From Phymatolithon calcareum (Eukaryota; Rhodophyta; Florideophyceae; Hapalidiales): 64,000 bases of DNA. Each line of letters begins with the position of its first letter. The first letter of the stretch is position 1. A model generated the notes under the pieces. The model saw nothing but the letters and a program-made list of their open reading frames with translations, ran no database searches and was not told the DNA's origin. The translations under genes were made by a program, and so were the position numbers. Where the stretch lies: assembly GCA_977006965.1 (NCBI GenBank), contig OZ345373.1, positions 372,001-436,000 of the forward strand, written 5' to 3'. Of this stretch, positions 22,222 to 32,354 are shown one piece after another.

Positions 22222-24217
22222 CGGCCCTCTTCGGTCACATTTTATTTCTTTCCGCAGCTCAAGATCTCTTTCCATGCGATGACGGGTTCAAGTCGAAAAG
22301 GAAAAGTGCCACTACTAAGCCAAGGAATCCAATTAATGCTGCTGCGAGGCCGAAACAGTCTCTCAAGGTGTATACTGGTGAATGTCTCAGTATCATCGAA
22401 CGCCCGATTTCCAAGTATTGTCACGGTATAGGCCCGAGCGGACGTGTACCTGATTGCCCCACGTATTTTTACACATGTTGTAGCCCGCCACAGCGATGCT
22501 TGCCTCGTCTTGGCGTCAACAAGAAATGCTCAACTGAAGCCGGGGATTGTGGCGAGGAACTATATTGTGCATACGACAAAACTGAGCAAGCGGCTATCCC
22601 CGCTTGCCTTCCCAAACTTGTAAAGGGACAGAAGTACACTCCAGATGCAGTCAACTTTTTTTTCGGCATTCTAACCTGCATTGTTCAAGATTCGAATAAC
22701 GGCATATGTGGTGTTTTCTCAGGTGTTGAGGGTATCAGGTGCGTGATTAACCAATACTGCAATCGACGACTTGGATTCATTAGCGATTTCAGGCCTCCGA
22801 CTCGGGGATCTACAAGAGTTTGCAAAAGGGAGCTTGCAACTGGGGAGCCCTGCCTTCAGTCTGGGTGTCTTGGATTTTGTTTAGGCGCGTACAGAGGGAA
22901 AGGCGTATGTATGAACGAAAGAGGGATTGGCTGCTATGCAGAGTCAACGACCCTTGCGGATCAAACTTTGAATGGTGGGAAAGGTCAGATAAGGCCATTT
23001 GCAATATGCACGAAAGGCACGGTACTTGGCAAGGCGTCTGCGTAATGCAGTCAAAATTGTTTCGCCGGCCAGGACAATCGTGTAACCCAAATCAAGATGC
23101 TTGCGACGCAAGACGTAATTTACGTTGTGAGAAACATAACGGAAGTTTTGTTTGCATGCAGAAATCCTACTACAGCGGGGTCCCTTGCATACCAGACTCG
23201 CCATTCAGCGAGTGCACTGTGGTATCAGCGGAATACTCCATGGAATGTCGACGTCCGTTGCTACCAACCAGCAAAGCGTCGTACGAAAAGCATATGTGTT
23301 TGCGAGTGCGCGAAACTGTGAAAATTGGAGAAATATGCAATTTTGCGGAATATGCGGTTTGTGAAGAAGGAGCATCTTATGTAAAAGGCGTGGAATAGAA
23401 CACGACATTGAAATGCTTAGCCGCTTCTTTCCAGAACCAGTCGCGTATTACTTGAAATCAGTGGCAATTGGAGGTGATTGCAGCAACAAGTTCGCAACTT
23501 TCTGTGCCGAGGGAACGTTTTGCGTCAACGGGACATGCTCGAAAACGAAAAGCCCATTCAAGGATATCCCAATGTTCTCAGGTGACCGTGTCAACTGCAC
23601 TTCTCGGCCATGTGCCCCTGGTTTGAGGTGTCAGAGATATACCGACGAGATTAACTTGTGTCTCATCCAAACAGATAGGAATGGTCCGGGGGAGAGCTGC
23701 GCAAGCAGTCCGACGAAAAGAGTGGTAAGTACGAAGCATTTTGCATAGGATCTGTCTTCCATTCCTTCAATCTTGTTTTTTAATCTGACGCTCGGCATGA
23801 TATTTCAGTTCTTACTTTTAGATGTGTCGAGCAGGAACGTGGTGCTTCTTGGATGCGGAACAGCCCGGTAAGCCGAGATGCCGACCACGGGGGGATGTTG
23901 GTGAGCCTTGCATTATTGACTTCAATTGCAAGGATAATTTGAAATGCCGACAGGAGGGCCCAAGCACGTGCTATGATCCGAAAACGACGAAGATAGTTCC
24001 GCTTGGAGGTAAATGCATTCCAAAGAAATCGATATGTGGGTTGCCCAAGAATGAATACTTATACCCGACGTGTCTGCTGAAAGGAACCTCTTTTGCTTGC
24101 CAACAAGAAGTAGGATTGTTCGTGCAGTGCTCCCACCACAAGAATGTTGCATGTTCCAAGAACCTCATTTGCAGCGAAAGGTCTTTTTGTATGCCGCCGT
24201 GGGCAGTCAGAGTGTAA
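22222..24217 (+). pseudogene. Cysteine-rich repeat protein, copy C (5'-truncated, two frameshifts)
   Basis: Homology to copy A starts abruptly at about 22222, inside the signal peptide, only about 60 bases from the ATG of the divergent Mpv17-like gene, so the start codon is lost. The frame is broken by a one-base deletion near 22930-22955 (before the module with NMHERHGTW) and another near 23390 (in the KGRG motif), followed by a stop. From 23413 the third frame is open to the donor at 23724. The intron is 23725-23821, and exon 2 (23822-24217) is intact, ending FCMPPWAVRV. Some family cysteines are also changed. The gene and the minus-strand neighbour at 24613 match the copy B block. Confidence 0.8.
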
Positions 24218-24612
24218 CATGCTCAGAATACCAGTATTGTGTCATGCCGAGCAAAATATATGCGACCCGACGTGACAAGTAAAATTATTGAATGTTGGAA
24301 ATCAACAGTGCATGGTAGTAGAAGCCGAGTGGACCGAAGGGCCGGTCCAGTTGTGAAGAAACTGAAGCCTAGAGGGCAGATCAGAAATTACGACTGAGAT
24401 GCGAACAATGAATCAGGAACTCAGAGCCAGCTTCATTTTCGATTTCTGATAACCTAATTGTGGTCGTAAATGCAAGCACTACATTAACAGCTTCTACAGG
24501 AAATCAAATAGAAATTGCCTTTTGTCTCCTTTCTATGGCTTAATCTCGACGTGGAATTGTCGTTGATCTTCTCTAATACCGAAAGTCATCAACGAAGCCT
24601 ATAGTTCGAACA

Positions 24613-25347
24613 CTAGAAAGCTTCCAAGATAGCAAGCAAGAGTAGTACGACTTGATGAAGGTCGATATCCTCAGAAAAGTGCCCCGTTCGTCGCATTGCC
24701 AATGGGGGCGATGTGATAGTCTCTTCTCGTCGATGTGCCATTCTTTTCCGTTTTCCAAGATGATAGCACTGCCAAGCAGCAGCAGCAAATGCAGTCACGG
24801 AAATCAAAATACAAACAACAAACTTGAAAGCAGGAAATCTCCACCTTAAAACAACCAGATTCCCTCCTCTACTTAACCGACATTGCATCATATAGCTCCC
24901 ACACTCTTCGAACGAGCTGCACATATTGGTCAATTCTGATAATCTTTTTGAAACTCGGTATTGAGCGAGAAGCATTGTTCCATTTTCAGTCCGCACGTGA
25001 AACAACCAGCAAGTATAGCTCCCTTGCTCGACCACAGAAATGCTAAACAGTTCTCGTCTCCAGCAAAAGTGTTCCGCTCTTGTGATTTGGCACGTAGTGT
25101 CTGTTCCGTATATCTACTCCAATCCAAGCACAGATATATATAGGCACAGTTAGACAGATGTCAGCTTATGTCGACACAAATTGTTCAAGAAGTGAAATGT
25201 GAGATGAAAGCTTACAAACGCCCGATTGGGAAAATACACAAAAGCCACCGAATATGTTAGAAGCGTGAATCCACAAAGCACCAGTGTTCCTGCTCTTACT
25301 TTGAAGCATGGGCTTACTGTATCGACGCCTGCCCGATTTTCATCCAT
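24613..25347 (-). CDS. Small two-span membrane protein with cysteine-rich loop
   Basis: Two exons on the minus strand: 25347-25216 (44 codons, MDENRAGVDT...) and 25113-24613. The intron of 102 bp has donor GTAAGC, a CTGAC branch-like word and acceptor GAGTAG, and is phase 0. The product is about 210 residues: short N-terminus, span 1 (TLVLCGFTLLTYSVAFVYF), a loop with about seven cysteines (DTTCQ, HFCW, YTCW, MCSSFEECGSYMMQC), span 2 (FKFVVCILISVTAFAAAAW) and a basic cytosolic start KRKRMAHRREE. The topology recalls ion-channel beta subunits, but I do not claim that. The other copy (6343) shows that about 60 bp are deleted near 24655 here, so the C-terminal tail (LHQVVLLLLAILEAF) is not the ancestral one. 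Confidence 0.55.
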
Positions 25348-25746
25348 TGTGGTCGTCCATCAAGACGACAAGCTGTGATGGACTCCTTTGAAATTGCGGT
25401 CAGTGTGTGCTCAGTGAAAAGTTCCCTCCCATGAAAGCGAAAAAACCGCGCAACCGTCTACATTCGTTGTTTAGAATCATAAATCTTCACATTCTACAAA
25501 GATAATAACGTCCTCAAAAACAAAACTTTTTATAGCAGTTGTGCGCTGTTTTTTTGCTCACGAAGCACTGCGCTGCGACAATGACTTTACAGAGAAACTC
25601 TTCTGGAATGTCAGATATGTGACTTGGCATCAGTATTCTGATCTCTTCTATTTTTGCTCTGGGATAGAAAGTCAAAACAACGAATGATTTCTTGTTTTGG
25701 GGTCTTGTCAATGCTGTTCTTGCGATTCTTCCCGCGACTGTACGCC
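25348..25746. other. No gene supported
   Basis: Upstream of the membrane protein gene. A minus-strand frame at 25514-25867 crosses from this region into the TIR element at 25747, so its start is element sequence; its C-terminal half is unassigned. Confidence 0.35.
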
Positions 25747-25876
25747 TAGTGTCTATTGTAAGGAATTGCCTCAATTGAGGCAAGCGGTTACATAGGATCC
25801 AAAAAGTAAAAAAGCAGAAGAATATGCTCCCAACACAAAATACTTTAGGAAAGCTTCTCCGGTACACTAGACACTA
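25747..25876. mobile_element. TA-targeting TIR element D (130-bp MITE)
   Basis: TA-GTGTCTATTGTAAGGAA with CCTCAATTGAGG at the left and TACACTAGACAC-TA at the right. It splits a dispersed repeat between ACTGTACGCC and GGGGCTCTGATTTTGG; the related uninterrupted sequence is at 7565-7600. It is a minimal deletion derivative of the family of elements A-C. Confidence 0.7.
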
Positions 25877-27415
25877 GGGGCTCTGATTTTGGTTTCTCTC
25901 GTGTCTGTACGCTGCCCAGCTCGGATCGCGATACTTAGAATACCCATAGTGGTGATCTGCGGGGCCGTAAGGGAATCGTGTCTCTCGCGTATCTATGCGC
26001 TGCTTTTCGCTTCGCTACTAGTATATAAGATAAGAGTAAAGGAAGGTGGCCCCGGGGGCTGTGCCTTTGACTACAGTATTGAGTCATTGGCCAATTATTG
26101 TCTACCCCATTCGACCGTGGAATACAGAAAGAATAAAAATTTAAGACATTTCATCACATCGCTGTTCTTCCCGCGACTGTACGCCTCCACTAGACACTAC
26201 TACTAGTAGTGTCTAGTGTAGGGAAACCAAAATCAGAGCCCCTACTAGTAGTAGGGGCTCTGATTTTGGTTTCTCTCGTGTCTGTACGCTGCCCAGCTCG
26301 GATCGCGATACTCAGGATGCCTATTGTAGATGATCTCCCGGGCCGTAAGGGAATCTTGCTTCTAGCGTATCTATGCGCTGTTTTTTTCGTTTCGCTGGTA
26401 GTATTTAAGATAGCGCACAAGCTCGCCCGGAAGGCACTTCGCCCACACGGACTTGAAGTTCTCCCACCCGTTCTTGACGGCAATCTTTTCGCCGCACAAG
26501 GCAGTGCGGTGACAATCGCGCTCAAGGTCCATTTCCCTCTTTTCTTGCATCTGTCTCAAGGTTGACGGTCCATCCAGGGCCGTCGCCGGATGGTGACGCC
26601 GACTTCTTCATGCTTATTTTATCTGTTTGTCTCCTTGGGGGGTTGTCTATTCTTAACCGCAACCGTTTCGCCGCACAAGCCAGTGTGGTAACAATCGCGC
26701 TCAAGGTCCATTTCCCTCTTTTCTTGCATCTGTTTCAAGGTTGACGGTCCAGCCAGGGCCGTCGCCGGATGGTGACGCCGACTTCTTCATGCTTATTTTA
26801 TCTGTTTGTCTTCTTGGTGGTTTCTCTCTTTTCTTGCATCTGTTTCAAGGTTGACGGTCCATTCAGGGCCGTCGCCGGATGGTGACGCCGACTTCTTCAT
26901 GCTTATTTTATCTGTTTGTCTTCTTGGGGGGTTGTATGTTCTTAACCGCAACCGTTTCGCCGCACAAGCCAGTGCGGTGACAATCGCGCTCAAGGTCCCT
27001 TTCCCTCTTTTCGTGCGCCTGTCTCAAGGTTGACGGTCCAGCCAAGGTCGCCCGCCGGAGGACGACGCCGACATCTTCTCGCTTATTTTATCTGTTTGTC
27101 TTGGAGGTTTTGTTTGCTTGTCTCTATTTCCTCCGTTTTTCGTGCTCTCCCGGTCCCTTTGTCTCCTGGTCTTCTCTGACCGTTGACTCAATAATTGGCG
27201 TAGTGCAGAACAAGAGCTATGCGTCTCCGTTACCCAAGACAAGCCACACTGGTAGGGAAAAAACAACGCTATAGACGATAGCCACTGCACCATCAACTCA
27301 TTTGTTCGCGAAGCGAATTCAAACGCCAATATCGCCTCTTCTGGAACCTTAGCAACTGTACGGGCTACCCCGTTCGCTGAATCTCCAGCTAGAGCGATTA
27401 CAATTTTCTTTTATT
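25877..27415. repeat. Dispersed repeat with three to four tandem units
   Basis: Contains copies of the repeat cut at 7662/14404, then from about 26460 to 27060 tandem units of about 180 bp (CGCAACCGTTTCGCCGCACA, GCGCTCAAGGTCC, GACGGTCCA, GTCGCCGGATGGTGACGCCG), one of them truncated near 26820. The tail to 27410 matches 15250-15565. Its ORFs are by-products of the repeat. Confidence 0.7.
26188..26273. repeat. Two adjacent near-perfect palindromes
   Basis: 26188-26218 is a palindrome with 15-base arms around one base and contains the tip word TAGTGTCTAGTG in both directions. 26223-26273 has 25-base perfect arms around one base (left arm starts GAAACCAAAATCAGAGCC). They look like two inverted copies of repeat and element ends joined head to head. 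Confidence 0.85.
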
Positions 27416-27429
27416 GACAATAAAAGCAA

Positions 27430-27673
27430 CAATGATAGAGGATTCGGAAACAAAGTCAGACAGCACGTGGAGACTGTGGAGCGCAACTTGTCAGTCGCTG
27501 GATTCAAAGAAGACAGAGTGGGAACGGAGAAGGCACTAGATGACCTTTTGCTCTTCAGCAAAACCATCATGGAGAGTATGCAGAATGAAGAAGGCCTATG
27601 TACACTGAAAGAAGAAGCGACGCTTCGGAGAATATTAGCAAGAATTATCAAAGACAGTCGAGTACAGACATAA
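27430..27673 (+). other. Short hydrophilic open frame
   Basis: About 80 codons open to a TAA at 27671 (HVETVERNLSVAG, then LRRILARIIKDSRVQT). It has the look of coding sequence but no ATG in a good place, and it follows directly on the dispersed repeat. It may be a terminal exon or chance. From 27674 to 28079 I see nothing. Confidence 0.2.
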
Positions 27674-28079
27674 GAGAAGAGCCGCCCTATTGTGCGTAGC
27701 ACATGACGAAGAAGAAAATTGGAAAAAAAAGATACCACCTCATATGCTAAAGTTTCGGGCAACTTTTCGTGTGCCAAGAAACTGATTCTGTCCGGTGAAG
27801 AGTTTCTTATGGTGGGTGTTCCACGGTTCAGTGGTCTTCAAAAACCCATCTTTGGTCCCTGTGAGGGGCCTCGAGGGTGAAAATTAGGCCACGTGGAGGA
27901 AGCGTTGCCCTTACAGTATAGTGGTATAACTTAAAAAAACAACTTGTCAAAAAAAGTACTCTCCTGAGGTCATTACAGTTCTATTGAACACGGCGCTCAA
28001 ATCGCACAGGATAGTCCATTTCCAATACATTACCACCCTTTTATTTTTTAAAAAATAAATAACGAAAAAGAAACACTGT

Positions 28080-28312
28080 ACTTTCTTGTCTTTAGTGTTC
28101 GAAACGCAATGACCGACTTCAGCACAAAATGGCATTCTCGTCAAACGTCGCCGTTGAGTCCAAATGCTGGATACACGGAGACGTAGTGTAGATTAATTTA
28201 GGTTTTAGCAGGGTCGCAAGGAAGAGGAATTCAAGTCCTTGCCTTGCGGGCTATGATGCGTCCGGCTGAAGCAATCCGACTTCTCTAGCCAGCAGTCCGG
28301 GTTTTTCAACGT
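28080..28312 (+). promoter_or_regulatory. 5' region of copy D
   Basis: Near-identical to the sequence before copy A, with a short deletion in the first 60 bases, and carrying the same leader words before the ATG. Confidence 0.4.
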
Positions 28313-30461
28313 ATGACGACTTCTCTCTTCGTGCTCCTTTCTGCCGCCGTCTTCGGTCACATTTTATTTCTTTCCGCGGGTCAAGCTCTCTTTCCATGTG
28401 ATGATGGGTTCGAGACGGAAAGGAAAAGTGCCACTACTAAGCCAAGGAATCCAATTAATGCTGTTGCGAAGCCGAAACAGTCTGTTAAGGTGTACGCTGA
28501 TGAATGTCTCAGTAACATCGAATGCCCGATGTCCAAGTATTGTTACGGCACAGGTCCGAGCGGATATGTACCAAAATGTCCTGGATCTTTTGACGCATGC
28601 CATGTTCCGCCAACCCGATGCTTACCTCGTCTTGGCGTCAACAAGAAATGCTCGATTGAAGCCGGGGATTGCGGCGAGGGACTATTTTGTGCATACGACA
28701 AAACACGAGCAAGAGGCTATCCCGTGTGCCTTCCCAAACTTGCAAAGGGACAGAAGTGCACTCCAGATGTAGTCAACCCGTGTGTTGGCGATTTGATTCT
28801 GGATGCGTGGGATTTTGCTTGCGATTTTACATTGGGAAAGGCGTATGCATGAACCGAAGAGAGATTGGGCAGCTTTGCACAGGGATAGTACCAATATTAT
28901 TGTTATTTATTGGGGCACATGATGCAATAGCAATTGCAATACCAATAATGCAAGGTTGAAGGCAATAGCTATTGCAATATCTGACCATTCTTCCAATATC
29001 AATTGCAATAACAGAATCTAATTCAGGTCCTCCTGCGCCATGTCTTCTTGCCAGCGCAGAGGAGGGCAAGGGTGTACCTTGATTTCGATCATATGCCATT
29101 ACTTTTTGCAATAATTATTGCAATAAGCACCTCTCAGGGCAATTAAGACTTTATTGCAATAAATTGCAGTAAAAAAAATAAAAATAATATTGGTACCAAG
29201 CGTGGCTATGCACATCCAATGACCATTGCGGACCACACATTGACTACTCGGAAAGGTCAGATAAACCCTTTTGCAATATCCACGAAAGGAACGGCACATG
29301 GCAAGGCGTCTGCTTCATGGAATCAAAATTGCTTCGCCGGCCAGGACAAGTGTGTGACCCAAATCAAGATGCTTGCGACGCAAGACGAAATTTACGTTGT
29401 GACGACTACAACGGAAGTTTCGTTTGTATTCAGAAATCCGTGAGTGAGGGCCCTTGCGTACCAGACTCAACATTCAGCGAGTGCGATGCGAACTCAGCGG
29501 AATACGCTATGGAATGTCGACGTGCGTTGCAACCAACCAGCAAAACGCCGTACGGAAAGCATCTATTCTTGCGAGTGCGCGAAACGGTGAAAATTGGAGC
29601 GATTTGCAATTTTGCCGAGCATGTTCTTTGTGAGAAAGGTCGCGGAATTGCACACGGAGTTGGAAGACGTAGCTCCGACTTTCCAGAGCCTATCGCGTAT
29701 TGCCTAAAACCGGTCCCAATCGGAGGTGATTGTAGCAACAAATTTGCAACTTTCTGTGCCAGTGGATCTTTTTGCGTCAACGGCAAATGCGCGAATGCGA
29801 AAAGCACATCCAATGATATCCCCATATTCTCTGGCGACGGTATCAGCTGCACTTCTCGACCGTGTGCTCCCGGTTTGTCGAGCGAGAGCTATCATTACCG
29901 TGGTAAGTTGTGTGGCGCCGCAACAGTTGTGGTTGTGCGGGGGAGAGCTGCTCAAGGAGGCCGACGAAAAAAGTGGTAACCACGCAGCGTTAACTATCGA
30001 GTCCATCTTTCGTTCCTTCAATCTTGAATTATAATCTGACCATCGGCACGAGGTTTGTTTCTTATGCTCAGAAGTGCGAAGAAGGAACATGGTGTTTACG
30101 AGGACTGGAAGAGCAAGGTATGCTGAGGTGCCGTCCACCTGGGGATGTTGGGGCACCTTGCAATGATGATGGTCATTGCAAGGGACATTTCAAATGCCGC
30201 TTCGAGAGCCGAGGCACATGCTATAATACCAGAACGACAGTACCGCTTGGAGGTAAATGCATTCCAACGAAATCGATATGTGGACCGGTCAAGAAGGATT
30301 ACAGACTCCCAAAGTGCATACCGAAAAGAAGTTCGTTTTCTTGCCAAATTGATTCACGATTGTTCGAATCTTGTTCCCCGGCGAAGGGCATTGTGTGCTC
30401 CAACAACCTCACATGCAACGAAAATTCTTTTTGCATGCCATCCGGGGAAGTCGGAGAATAA
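28313..30461 (+). pseudogene. Cysteine-rich repeat protein, copy D (interrupted by a hAT MITE)
   Basis: Signal peptide and first modules nearly identical to copy A. Lesions relative to A: a 184-bp deletion after NPCVGDL with TGA microhomology, which shifts the frame to a stop at 28852; a 325-bp hAT-like insertion at 28880-29204 inside the exon; an 18-bp in-frame deletion in the CEKGSSCVKG module; one base lost near 29935 (in the valine run before the exon end); and donor GTAAGT changed to GTAACC at 29976. Exon 2 (30072-30461) is open and ends FCMPSGEVGE. The high identity outside the lesions implies a recent duplication followed by rapid decay. Confidence 0.9.
28880..29204. mobile_element. 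hAT-like MITE inserted in copy D (325 bp)
   Basis: Ends CAGGGATAGTACCAATATTA and complement of CACGCTTGGTACCAATATTA. Flanking 8-mers are GCTTTGCA (28872-28879) and GCTATGCA (29205-29212); copy A has the single word GCTATGCA here, so this is an 8-bp target duplication with one later change. The tip is close to the CAGGCTTGGAACCAAT tip at 6733. AT-rich interior, no ORF. Confidence 0.9.
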
Positions 30462-31130
30462 GATGGTTGAAGACCTTGTCCAGTAATATCGAGACTGCCT
30501 GACGTTGAGTGTAAAAATATGGTATGCTGGAAATCAACTATTCATTGAAGTAGAATCCGAGTGGACCGAACGACTAATTGTGAGACAATTCATGTGTACG
30601 AGGACGCCGTGGTGGTGGACGGGAAATTGCGATTGCGACTACATACTGCTCCATAGGTTAGTGCCACTTCAGCGACTGTTCTTTCACCTGCCAAAACAAA
30701 ATTCCAGAGCCACGGACTTGAAAAGAGATCTTCCAATGTATATGGAGGACACTATCATTCTCGTCCATGGCATTGATGCGCTGTTAGAGGGACCATCTTG
30801 AGAATTCAATTTTTCGGAACACAATAGCGGCCCGCATATTTCCGCAGAGTCGCTATAAAATTTTTCGTAAAGACACGTTGACCGTCAACGATGCGACACA
30901 GGAAAGTAAATTTTTTGAGGAAATTCGCTAAATGCCCACCAAAAGTGGTGAAAGAACGCTAAACATCCAAAACAAATACTCATCCGTTACGTGGAGCGCT
31001 GACAGTTGCGTTTTTTGGAGGGAAAAAGGGAAGTGGCTGCTACTTCCCCTTGATCCAACTTTTGTGCACATCCTCGAATTTGTCTGACAAGCTCAACGCA
31101 CAACGCTCCCGCACTGCTCACTCTGAAACC

Positions 31131-31475
31131 ATGAACAAGAAGAAGCTCGTGCTACAGGTGGGCGGCTACTTTGAACCAAGCTTCGACGATGCTGTTAACG
31201 TTGTGATCTACCACAACGCATCAATCGGGAAGTCATACCTCGTGGAGAGGCGCGACAAGCAGCGTCTGATAATCATCTGTAGCCAGCGCACAGCTTGCAC
31301 CTTCTGCGTGAACGTCAGCGCGTTGCCGAGCGTCGGGGGTGTCAGGATCACCAAGTCAATCAGACACAGCTGTGCTGGAGGCATCTCAAGGGAGCGCCAG
31401 TTCAAGACTGAGCTACTTGGGCCAAGCAACACGATGGCAGCATCACGCGTGTTGCATTTACTGGTGACCAGCTAG
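31131..31475 (+). pseudogene. MULE transposase N-terminal zinc domain
   Basis: ATG at 31131 starts MNKKKLVLQVGGYFEPSFDD. Then ERRDKQRLIIICSQRTACTF and a later IRHSC give the C-x(5)-C...H-x-C pattern of the MuDR/FAR1-type (WRKY-GCM1-like) N-terminal domain. The frame stops at 31473-31475, where the DDE catalytic region should start. In complete MULEs this domain binds TIR DNA. A protein of about 114 residues could be made and might compete for TIRs, but this is speculation. Confidence 0.6.
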
Positions 31476-31486
31476 TACAGGAAGAT

Positions 31487-31780
31487 TTGATGCAATTTGA
31501 ACTTGTCGCTAAGCCGGGCCGTAAGCGCAAGAAGCCTTTCGTGTCGTACGAAATGAGGGTCCGTCACTGCTCCTCGTGTGGACGCAGCGGCCACTTCTCA
31601 CAGACATGTGATAGGCCCAACATACACAACCTTATCGAGGCGAAGCGAAAGCACACTGATAAAGCGGCTCAGTCCATGATCCTCGACCTCACCACCTTCG
31701 ATGATGGAGATACTATCAATAGTTGCGATGAAGAGCTTAACCAGAGAGTAGCGTACGCAATAAATTTCACTGTCGCATAG
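31487..31780 (+). pseudogene. MULE transposase C-terminal zinc knuckle
   Basis: The frame holds KPGRKRKKPF followed by CSSCGRSGHFSQTC (C-x2-C-x4-H-x4-C), the usual C-terminal basic stretch and CCHC knuckle of plant-type MULE transposases. It is in another frame from the N-terminal piece, consistent with an internal deletion that removed the core. Confidence 0.6.
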
Positions 31781-31999
31781 AGTGCTCTGAGAAACGGATG
31801 AGTAGTAGGATCGGCTAGGGCGAGTATGATAGTATATTTTGCTATGGGCGAGTAGTAGCTTTGTATTTAGCGTACTTTTAACACTTTTGATGGGCATTTG
31901 ACGAATTTCCTCAATTTTTTTTCGAGGCGTTGCGCTCACGTGACATCGAACATTTTGCACAACTTTGGAGGCCTTTTCTCTATTTTTCAAAAGTTTGCA

Positions 32000-32354
32000 A
32001 ATAGCAGGAGGCTAATAGAATAACAGTAGCTCAAATGGCTCTCACAACCTGTCTCCCTGTTGACGCCGTCAATCAAGCCGTCCACGAAATATGGGACGAC
32101 CAGCTCGCTGATTGGACGGTAGATGCGGCATGATTTTTTGTATTTTCAAAAAAGTCCCTCTGTAGGAAAAAGCCACCATCGTTGCGAATAGGACTCGGTT
32201 ACTTTTCAATACACATAGGATCACGAAATCGACGTCCTCCCTCCTGGTAGCGTAATTTGAAGATTTAATTGTCGTGTCTAGTACCCCTTTTAGAAAAAAT
32301 CCTCCAGGTAGCAACTGGTGCTTGATTCTGATTGTAAATTTACGTGAGCAAACC
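32000..32354 (-). pseudogene. LINE reverse transcriptase fragment, second copy
   Basis: Matches 2795-3180 at nucleotide level; the protein frame is broken. It is the D-block partner of the relic at 2999-3418 and is cut at 32354 by TIR element B. Interruption of the LINE homology by the element fixes their relative age. Confidence 0.65.

Larger units (their letters stand above)
30915..31914 (+). mobile_element. Mutator-like (MULE) deletion derivative, 1.0 kb
   Basis: TIRs of about 33 bp: TTGAGGAAATTCG then AAATGCCCA and CAAAAGTG, with matching complement at the right end (29 or more of 33 bases match). The same flank without the insertion is at 2762-2800, so the insertion is certain. It entered a T-run, which hides the target duplication. 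It carries the two protein pieces below and no catalytic core. Confidence 0.85.

Noticed and set aside
25514-25867. 117-codon minus-strand gene
   Set aside because: Its start lies in the 130-bp TIR element D and no motif supports the rest.
26460-27060. CRISPR-like array
   Set aside because: Units of about 180 bp with no short repeat-spacer pattern, in eukaryotic DNA.
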